A stretch of DNA of 11,525 bases from UBA6136 sp041158345. GTDB taxonomy: Bacteria; Pseudomonadota; Gammaproteobacteria; Methylococcales; Methylococcaceae. A program made the position numbers and the translations under genes. Where the stretch lies: NCBI GenBank assembly GCA_041158345.1, contig JBEBBO010000177.1, forward strand, positions 1 through 11,525, written 5' to 3'. This document shows, piece by piece, positions 6,787-11,525 of this stretch (within the stretch, counting starts at the first letter, position 1; each line of letters begins with the position of its first letter). The notes under the pieces were generated by a model. That model searched no databases. It saw only the letters and a list, made by a program, of their open reading frames with translations, and was not told the DNA's origin.

Positions 6787-7863
6787 ATGGCACTTGAGCA
6801 AATCCAGAGCGAGATTCAGACCTGGGCCACTGAGCTGGGCTTCGACGGGTTGGGGGTCGCGCGCATCGAAACGCAGAATGCGCTGAAGTTTCTGGATGCG
6901 TGGTTGGCTCAGGGGCGTCATGGCGAAATGACTTATATGGCCCGTCACCGAGAGTTAAGGGCCAATCCCTCACAATGGATTCCGGGCGCGCTATCGGTGA
7001 TCTCCGTGCGGATGGACTATCTCCCGATGTCGCTAGAGGACGCGATGGATCGTCTTGGCGAGGGGGAACGGCCCGCGATTTCGGTCTATGCCTTGGGTCG
7101 GGATTACCACAAATTGATGCGGCATCGGCTTCAAAAACTCGCAACCCGAATGGAGGCCGTGATTGGCCCTTTTGGATACCGCGTTTTTTCCGATAGTGCC
7201 CCTCTGTTTGAAAAGTCCTTTGCCGAAGATGCGGGCCTTGGGTGGATTGGCAAGCACACGAATCTGATTGACCGAAAGCGCGGCAGTTTTTTCTTTTTGG
7301 GGGAAATCGTGACCGATCTACCGCTCAAGGAAGATGCCCCGGTTTCCGCGCATTGCGGGAGTTGTAGTGCCTGCATCAGCGCTTGTCCCACCGCAGCAAT
7401 CGTGGCGCCCTACCAGTTGGACGCACGACGCTGTATTTCCTATCTGACCATAGAGTTGAAGGGAACGATCCCAATCGAGTTTCGCAAGCCGATGGGCAAC
7501 CGAATTTATGGCTGCGATGACTGCCAACTGGTGTGCCCCTGGAATCGGTACGCTCAAATCACCCGTGAGACAGATTTTCTTCCGCGTCAGGCGCTCGACG
7601 GTGTGTCACTGGTGGAACTCTTTCGTTGGTCAGAGGAGGCGTTCAATCGGAAACTGGAAGGCTCCGCCATTCGGCGAATTGGCTATGAGTCTTGGCTCAG
7701 GAACCTTGCCATTGGTTTGGGGAATGCGCCACCTAGCGCTGAGATCCATGCGGCATTGAGATCAAGATCGGATGACCCTTCGATCGTGGTTCGGGAGCAT
7801 GTCGCCTGGGCTTTGGCTGAGCAGGTCCGGAGTGCAAAAGAATTAGGAAATGCTGATGAATAA
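6787..7863 (+). CDS. queG: Epoxyqueuosine reductase
   Basis: Cobalamin- and iron-sulfur-dependent cytosolic enzyme that reduces epoxyqueuosine to queuosine in tRNA (Asp, Asn, His, Tyr), the last step of queuosine synthesis. Counting from ATG 6787 it has 358 residues, normal length. The N-terminal half is the corrinoid/flavin-reductase-like domain, with YALGRDYH and SFAEDAGLGWIGKHTNL. Two [4Fe-4S] sets follow: Cys190, Cys193, Cys196 and Cys200-Pro (CGSCSACISACP), then Cys216 with Cys243, Cys246 and Cys250-Pro (CDDCQLVCPW). The C-terminus carries HEAT-like helices (IRRIGYESWLRNLAIGLGN). The frame extends upstream to an ATG at 6688, but this would overlap nnr; 6787 gives the family start MALEQIQSEI with a weak GAAG site just before it. 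It is divergent from nnr as in E. coli. Confidence 0.96.
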   Translation: MALEQIQSEIQTWATELGFDGLGVARIETQNALKFLDAWLAQGRHGEMTYMARHRELRANPSQWIPGALSVISVRMDYLPMSLEDAMDRLGEGERPAISVYALGRDYHKLMRHRLQKLATRMEAVIGPFGYRVFSDSAPLFEKSFAEDAGLGWIGKHTNLIDRKRGSFFFLGEIVTDLPLKEDAPVSAHCGSCSACISACPTAAIVAPYQLDARRCISYLTIELKGTIPIEFRKPMGNRIYGCDDCQLVCPWNRYAQITRETDFLPRQALDGVSLVELFRWSEEAFNRKLEGSAIRRIGYESWLRNLAIGLGNAPPSAEIHAALRSRSDDPSIVVREHVAWALAEQVRSAKELGNADE

Positions 7864-7893
7864 AAGCGTACAATTACTATGGGATTAGTCCCC

Positions 7894-7921
7894 GGGTCGG
7901 GTGAAAATACGCCCGCCCTTT
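7894..7921 (+). terminator. Possible weak terminator after queG
   Basis: GGGTCGGGTG pairs with CGCCCGCCC if one C is bulged and two G-T pairs are allowed; the loop is AAAATA, followed by only three T. It lies in the 93-base gap between queG and the multicopper oxidase. It may act as a weak terminator or attenuator. I saw no CueR-type dyad or copper-responsive CopR-like box here. Confidence 0.35.
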
Positions 7922-7956
7922 GAGACCAGAAAAACGACAAGATTCGGAGCCTCGCC

Positions 7957-9960
7957 ATGAACCACTCATTTCCTTCTTCCCGTCGGCGTTTCATGCAATT
8001 AACTGGCCTGAGTGTGGCCGGAGCGGCAACGCTACCCTCCTGGTTGGACGCCATGGAGATGAAGGGGCCCAGAGGTCGCGGAGCAGTTCAGGCGGATCCC
8101 TCGTTCAAGGCCGATGTCGAGCTGGATCTTGCGGCAAAATCCAACCAAATCCAGATCCTTCCGGGGAAAACGACGGGGGTCTTCAGCTATTCGGCTAAAT
8201 TGATCTCTGGACCCAAGGAAACGCTGATTGAAATTCCGGGATCCTATTTGGGCCCTTTGCTCCAGTTTCGAACCGGCCAGAAAGTCCGGATTCATTTCAA
8301 GAATGAACTACCCGAAGAATCGATTGTGCATTGGCATGGGCTTCATGTGCCCGCGGAACAGGATGGCCATCCTTCGGATTCGATTGCACCGGGTCAAGTG
8401 CGAGTCTATGAGTTTGAAGTCAAGAACCGGGCGGGACTCCACATTTACCACCCGCACTCCCATGAGAAAACAGCCAGCCAGGTTTACTACGGCCTTGCGG
8501 GCGGCATCCTGATTCGGGATGCTGAAGAGGAGAAGCTTGGGCTTCCCTCGGGGGAGTATGAAATCCCTCTGGTGATTCAAGATCGGCAATTTGATGAAAA
8601 CAATCAGCTGGTTTATGGCCGAACCATGCATGATCGTACCTTGGGATTCGCGGGCAATCGGGTGCTGGTGAACGGTAAAGCGGATCCGGTCTTTGAGGTC
8701 GCGACTCGCGCCTATCGCTTGAGGGTCATGAACGGATCCAATTCCCGAATCTATAAATTGGGCTGGTCTGACGGAACGGCCATTTCTGTTTTGGGCGTGG
8801 ATGGAGGCTTGCTTGAGAGCCCTGAAATTCGCCCCTATGTCATGCTGGCGCCGGGTGAGCGCCTCGATCTTTGGATGGACTTCAGTGGCAGGGGTCTTGG
8901 CACTGAGTTGGTCCTGAAAAGCCTGGCGTTCAAGGGTGCCCTTCCCAAAATGCATGAGGCCATGATGGCGAAAATGAGCGGTATGGATCATGGCGGCGGA
9001 CAGGGCGAGGGCATGATGGGCAAGATGATGGGTCATCATGCGCTTCCCATTGGCTCTGAATATCCGATTGCTAAATTCCGGATGGTTCGAGCGGTCACTG
9101 AAACATCCCGCATGCCGACGCAATTAAGTCGTTACCGGACCTATCGCCTGGGTGATACGGTGAATGCCGATCATCCGATCCCGATTGGGATCTCGGAAGG
9201 CCCCGGCTCCATGCTGCTGAATGGGCGCCCTTACGCATACGACGATATCCAGCCCTCTGAACGCGTTCCTGTGAATACCCTTCAGCTCGTTGAAATCTCC
9301 CACGCGCATGGGGGGCATGGCGGTGGCGCTGCCGAGAAAACCGAAGGCGAAGCGAAGGAAACGCATAGCATGGGGGCTGGCAGTGAGTCTGGCATGGATC
9401 ATGGCGGCTCATCCGGTGGCGGGATGAAGGGCATGCAGCATGGCGGTGGCATGATGGGCAATATGGCCGGCATGCAGCACGGTGGGGCCAAAGCAAAGGA
9501 TGACGCCATGGACGGCATGAATCACGGCGGTTCATCCGGAATGGAAATCAAGGGCATGCAGCAGGGCGGCGGCATGATGGGCAACATGCCCGGAATGCAG
9601 CACGGCGAAACCAATGACAGGCAGCCCTCCATGGCGGGTATGGATCATGGTGGCGGCGGTATGATGGGCGGAATGGGCGGTGGCATGGGCATGATGATGT
9701 CGATGGCCCACCCTATCCATCTGCATGGACAGCAGTTTCAGGTCCTGTCTCGCTCCCTGAATGGCGAGGATTCTGCTGACTATGACACGGTCAAAGACGG
9801 TCTCATCAGCAGTGGTCTCAAGGACACGGTGCTTTTAATGCCAGGCGAGAAAATTCGTCTGATCAAGCCGTTCGAGGACTTTAAGGGGCGTTTCATGTAT
9901 CACTGCCATAACCTCGAGCACGAGGATCTGGGCATGATGCGAGAATTCGAGATCTACTGA
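7957..9960 (+). CDS. Tat-exported CueO-like multicopper oxidase with Met/His-rich insertions
   Basis: Probably a periplasmic cuprous oxidase/laccase-type enzyme for copper tolerance. The 667-residue product begins with a twin-arginine signal (SRRRFMQLTGLS). Copper sites: HWH (125-127), HPH (165-167), HPIHLHG (585-591), and HCHNLEHEDLGMM (649-661) with the type 1 Cys650, His655 and Met660. The sequence around the last two motifs is closer to CueO than to PcoA/CopA. It is longer than CueO (about 516 residues) because of a Met/His/Gly cluster at 332-364 and a large insertion at about 449-584 between domains 2 and 3, rich in GMDHGG and GMMG units with a 41-residue tandem repeat. In CueO a Met-rich segment at the same place binds Cu(I) and gates substrate. 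A GGAG ribosome site lies seven bases before the ATG. A strong terminator follows; no copper regulator or efflux gene is present. Copper specificity is inferred. Confidence 0.95.
   Translation: MNHSFPSSRRRFMQLTGLSVAGAATLPSWLDAMEMKGPRGRGAVQADPSFKADVELDLAAKSNQIQILPGKTTGVFSYSAKLISGPKETLIEIPGSYLGPLLQFRTGQKVRIHFKNELPEESIVHWHGLHVPAEQDGHPSDSIAPGQVRVYEFEVKNRAGLHIYHPHSHEKTASQVYYGLAGGILIRDAEEEKLGLPSGEYEIPLVIQDRQFDENNQLVYGRTMHDRTLGFAGNRVLVNGKADPVFEVATRAYRLRVMNGSNSRIYKLGWSDGTAISVLGVDGGLLESPEIRPYVMLAPGERLDLWMDFSGRGLGTELVLKSLAFKGALPKMHEAMMAKMSGMDHGGGQGEGMMGKMMGHHALPIGSEYPIAKFRMVRAVTETSRMPTQLSRYRTYRLGDTVNADHPIPIGISEGPGSMLLNGRPYAYDDIQPSERVPVNTLQLVEISHAHGGHGGGAAEKTEGEAKETHSMGAGSESGMDHGGSSGGGMKGMQHGGGMMGNMAGMQHGGAKAKDDAMDGMNHGGSSGMEIKGMQQGGGMMGNMPGMQHGETNDRQPSMAGMDHGGGGMMGGMGGGMGMMMSMAHPIHLHGQQFQVLSRSLNGEDSADYDTVKDGLISSGLKDTVLLMPGEKIRLIKPFEDFKGRFMYHCHNLEHEDLGMMREFEIY
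9391..9690 (+). repeat. 123-bp tandem repeat coding the Met/His-rich insertion
   Basis: Unit 1 spans 9391-9513 and unit 2 spans 9514-9636, each 123 bases (41 codons); a third, partial copy starts at 9637 and degenerates into GM repeats. Units begin GMDHGGSS / GMNHGGSS / GMDHGGGG. By hand, 25 of the first 31 residues of units 1 and 2 agree; the last ten mostly differ apart from one Met. Synonymous differences show the duplication is not brand new. Its multiple of three keeps the oxidase frame open. Confidence 0.85.
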
Positions 9961-9982
9961 GGGTTTTAAAACGCCCCAATCG

Positions 9983-10031
9983 CTGACGAGGGTTGCCTTG
10001 TTCAAGGCACCCTGTCAGTGTTTTTGTTTTA
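9983..10031 (+). terminator. Strong intrinsic terminator after the multicopper oxidase
   Basis: CTGAC-g-AGGGT-t-GCCTT pairs with AAGGC-ACCCT-GTCAG (15 base pairs, two single-base bulges, loop GTTC), then TGTTTTTGTTTT. It starts 22 bases after the oxidase stop. It shows a T run only on the plus strand, so the convergent lipoprotein gene would need another stop signal. Confidence 0.9.
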
Positions 10032-10037
10032 GTTGAG

Positions 10038-10056
10038 CCCCGGAGCTGAGCCGGGG
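10038..10056. repeat. Small GC-rich hairpin between convergent genes
   Basis: CCCCGG and CCGGGG form a six-base-pair stem with the loop AGCTGAG, continuing into a run of eight G (10053-10060). It lies about 28 bases beyond the end of the minus-strand lipoprotein gene. No T run follows on either strand. It may help stop or protect the minus-strand transcript; weak evidence. Confidence 0.35.
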
Positions 10057-10083
10057 GGGGTGGGCAGTCAGCGAATGACCGTT

Positions 10084-10593
10084 CTAGCCGTGGTGGTGGA
10101 ATGTCCGCTTCATCAGCTGAACTCTTCCCAAAGCCCGGTTGATTCGAAGCGTGAGATCGCTAAGCCAAGTTTCGGCGACGGCGTCAATCTTCGTTGCGGA
10201 TTCATTGAGGTTTTCACTGCCAGTGATTCGGATCGTGTAGCTGGCGGCGTTATAGTCGATGGTCACGCGGAGGATTTCCTTCCCATCGACATAGCTGGCG
10301 GTAATGCTCTTGCCATCGGCGGTATCAAAGACCCAGCGGTCCTCATCATCGGCCTCATCCAGTCGACTCACGTGTCGATCCCCGGCATTTCGAAGGGTCG
10401 CACTCACATACTCGGCCCACGTGGCCACTTTCTCGTTATCCGGCGCGGATAGCCCCGTGGCCAGGAGAATTGCAAGCTCAACGTCTCCTCGGTCGAGGCC
10501 GGACGGGACATTGGCCTGGAGGGTTTGCTTGGGCTGGGTAATGCAACCGGTTAGGGAAAGCATCAAAACGCCGATGATCAGTGAAATTCGCAT
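10084..10593 (-). CDS. Lipoprotein of unknown function, SENL-type
   Basis: A 169-residue predicted lipoprotein: MRISLIIGVLMLSLTGC with lipobox LTGC and lipidated Cys17. The mature part begins ITQPKQTL and then shows an alternating strand pattern (ITASYVDG, LRVTIDYNAASYTIRITGSENL) and a C-terminal helix (AVAETWLSDLTLRINRAL). From memory this arrangement, with strand-strand, Y.I...SENL and W...L...I, matches a widespread unnamed family of small proteobacterial lipoproteins; I cannot confirm it here. The C-terminus ends THHHG-like (FHHHG), which could bind metal. A longer in-frame start at 10629 exists, but ATG 10593 is chosen because it places the lipobox correctly and is preceded by GAGG. It is the last of three lipoprotein genes on this strand, 77 bases after the Gly/Met-rich gene, and convergent with the oxidase. 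Confidence 0.8.
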   Translation of the reverse strand: MRISLIIGVLMLSLTGCITQPKQTLQANVPSGLDRGDVELAILLATGLSAPDNEKVATWAEYVSATLRNAGDRHVSRLDEADDEDRWVFDTADGKSITASYVDGKEILRVTIDYNAASYTIRITGSENLNESATKIDAVAETWLSDLTLRINRALGRVQLMKRTFHHHG

Positions 10594-10636
10594 CCTAACC
10601 TCATGCTGTGAGTGAGAAACAAGGGCCATTGAACCT

Positions 10637-10657
10637 TGGCAGAAGTCATTTCTGCAA
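10637..10657. repeat. Hairpin between the second and third lipoprotein genes
   Basis: GCAGAA and TTCTGC form a perfect six-base-pair stem with the loop GTCAT, extended by two A-T pairs past a bulged base. It lies 13 bases after the Gly/Met-rich gene in transcription order. There is no T run on the minus strand, so it is more likely a processing or attenuation element than a full terminator. Confidence 0.35.
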
Positions 10658-10670
10658 GTGTTATCGCCGT

Positions 10671-11108
10671 CTATGGGGTGCTCGACGGGGAAGGGGGCTG
10701 TCCTGGGTGATAAAAGCCATAGCCCCGGTCATTGTCAAAATCCGTGTTGTGGTAGCTCGAGGTCATGTGGGGATCGTTATCCATGATTTTGGCTCCCGGG
10801 CGGTTCTGGTCGTGTCCCCAGTTATCGCCGGTTCCTTCCCCCCAACCGCCTAGGTTGGTTCCCATTTCCATGCCCCCGGTGCCATAGGCCGTTCCGAGAT
10901 AGCCAGCACCCATGGAGCCTGGGCCTGTGCCGTAGCCCCCCATACCCATGCCCATGCCCATCGGGCCCATGCCATAGAACCCGCCAGCGCCCAGGGTGCC
11001 GAACCCTGAAGGGCTGGCATAACCCCCGCATCCTCCGAGGGCAGCCAAGGTTATAGACAGCATGAGGGCTCTAAAAAATTGCACAGGGCGGCCCGTCAGG
11101 ATGCTCAA
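10671..11108 (-). CDS. Gly/Met-rich lipoprotein, function unknown
   Basis: A 145-residue predicted lipoprotein: basic N-terminus, hydrophobic segment ALMLSITLAALGGC, with Cys27 as the likely lipidated residue. The mature protein is low-complexity: GFYGMGPMGMGMGMGGYGTG around 43-62, then more G/Y/T/M repeats to about residue 95, then a polar tail with HDQNRPGAKIMDNDPHMTSSYHN and a Pro/Ser-rich end. The start is uncertain. TTG 11108 overlaps the stop of the upstream gene (TTGA), implying coupling, and supplies the Arg residues a signal peptide needs. ATG 11063 would leave a short, uncharged signal. The codon pattern is consistent with a real gene: lipobox, coupling and tandem position. Surface or outer-membrane location is inferred; the Met-rich tract could bind Cu(I), but nothing proves it. 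Confidence 0.72.
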   Translation of the reverse strand: MSILTGRPVQFFRALMLSITLAALGGCGGYASPSGFGTLGAGGFYGMGPMGMGMGMGGYGTGPGSMGAGYLGTAYGTGGMEMGTNLGGWGEGTGDNWGHDQNRPGAKIMDNDPHMTSSYHNTDFDNDRGYGFYHPGQPPSPSSTP

Positions 11109-11428
11109 TGGGACGTCGAGGGCGAATTGACTGCTGGGGCGGCACCATGATCACCCATGGCATAGAGGTCGTAGGGTAAGGCTAGGGTATCTGTGACCAA
11201 TGAGAAGGGCACATCAGCCAGAAGAACGGGACCAACCAGGGCGGACGTCCAAAGCGGTTGCACTTGGCCGCTCAGTGTTCCGATCATATCGCTGCCATCC
11301 TGCTGGATCCCCGGGAAAACGGTCCATTTCTCTGGAGGCATGTCTGATCGGCTTCGAATGCTACTGCATCCGGACAGGGCGATCGCAAGAAGGATCAACA
11401 ACGGGATGGCGGTTTTTGGGGTATACAT
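11105..11428 (-). CDS. YceK/YidQ family lipoprotein
   Basis: A 107-residue lipoprotein with the signal MYTPKTAIPLLILLAIALSGC (lipobox LSGC, Cys21), followed by CSSIRSRSD. The family hallmarks are visible: VFPGIQQDGSDM near the start of the mature part, and ADVPFSLVTDTLALPYDLY near the C-terminus, the D.PFS...DT..LPYD signature of YceK/YidQ (DUF1375). Their function is unknown; they are small envelope lipoproteins. The ATG is well supported by GGGAG (11435-11439) six bases upstream. It appears to be the first gene of the lipoprotein group and overlaps the next gene by four bases. The 97 bases between it and the window edge hold no gene that I can support and no convincing promoter. Confidence 0.88.
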   Translation of the reverse strand: MYTPKTAIPLLILLAIALSGCSSIRSRSDMPPEKWTVFPGIQQDGSDMIGTLSGQVQPLWTSALVGPVLLADVPFSLVTDTLALPYDLYAMGDHGAAPAVNSPSTSH

Positions 11429-11525
11429 ACATTTCTCCCAACGAAGACTGATAACTCGGGTGGTAAGGGTGGCAGGTCAGACTGCTTTGCGTGGGATGGA
11501 TTTTTACCGTGATTTACGGCTTTTT

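Noticed and set aside
7864..7956. Copper-responsive operator in front of the multicopper oxidase
   Set aside because: No CueR-type dyad with the long spacer and no CopR-like box could be found by eye. TACAAT at 7869-7874 could be a -10 but has no -35 partner.
8308..9123. Long minus-strand open frame of 271 codons inside the multicopper oxidase
   Set aside because: Antisense to conserved copper-site coding sequence, no recognisable domain and no ribosome site; an artefact of codon use.
10053..10060. Run of eight G as a possible phase-variation tract
   Set aside because: It lies in the gap between two convergent genes, downstream of both, so length changes would not alter a reading frame or promoter that I can see.
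10033..10452. Plus-strand open frame of 139 codons opposite the SENL-type lipoprotein
   Set aside because: Antisense shadow: the minus-strand frame has a lipobox, a ribosome site and family-like strands, while the plus frame has no motif or ribosome site.
11507..11525. CCGT/ACGG hairpin followed by five T at the right edge
   Set aside because: Stem of only four pairs and no plus-strand gene before it; cut by the window end, so not called as a terminator.
1..11525. Mobile element, defence system, CRISPR array or RNA gene
   Set aside because: No transposase, integrase, terminal inverted repeats, regularly spaced repeats, tRNA cloverleaf or rRNA sequence was recognised; all sizeable spans are filled by housekeeping or envelope genes.

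Overview
The window looks like ordinary chromosomal DNA from a gammaproteobacterium, moderately GC-rich by eye. The main evidence is the gene order queG / nnr - tsaE - amidase, with queG divergent. This is the enterobacterial arrangement, where mutL, miaA and hfq follow. A SUI1/YciH protein, a YchJ-type SEC-C protein, a YceK/YidQ-like lipoprotein and a CueO-like multicopper oxidase fit the same assignment. The species cannot be named from the sequence. No phage, transposase, tRNA, rRNA or CRISPR was seen, and no stretch over 300 bases lacks a gene.

Layout, left to right. (1) 1-686, minus strand: the N-terminal part of mutY, running off the left edge. The reading frame breaks in a run of seven C; removing one C restores the iron-sulfur region exactly. 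(2) 765-1253, plus: a YchJ-like SEC-C zinc protein, divergent from mutY. (3) 1329-3002, plus: fhs, formate-tetrahydrofolate ligase. (4) 3003-3224: a leader with two sizeable inverted repeats, then a 97-residue exported protein of unknown function (3225-3518) carrying two copies of a KYPA..F.P motif. (5) A two-way terminator (3560-3594), followed by a tight minus-strand operon transcribed from 6718 down to 3576: nnr (NAD(P)HX repair), tsaE (t6A tRNA modification), an N-acetylmuramoyl-L-alanine amidase and yciH. (6) 6787-7863, plus: queG, divergent from nnr. (7) 7957-9960, plus: a Tat-exported multicopper oxidase with large Met/His-rich insertions, including a 41-residue tandem repeat, followed by a strong terminator. 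(8) 11428-10084, minus: three consecutive lipoprotein genes convergent with the oxidase: a YceK/YidQ-like protein, a Gly/Met-rich protein and an unnamed 169-residue protein.

Functionally the left and middle parts are housekeeping: DNA repair, one-carbon metabolism, cofactor repair, two tRNA-modification genes (tsaE, queG), cell-wall turnover and a translation-factor-like protein. The right third is about the cell envelope, with a copper-handling periplasmic oxidase next to three lipoproteins.

The best points for follow-up are the C7 frameshift in mutY, the unrecognised KYPA-repeat protein with its structured leader, and the oxidase/lipoprotein region. I did not find a clear-cut new multi-gene system.
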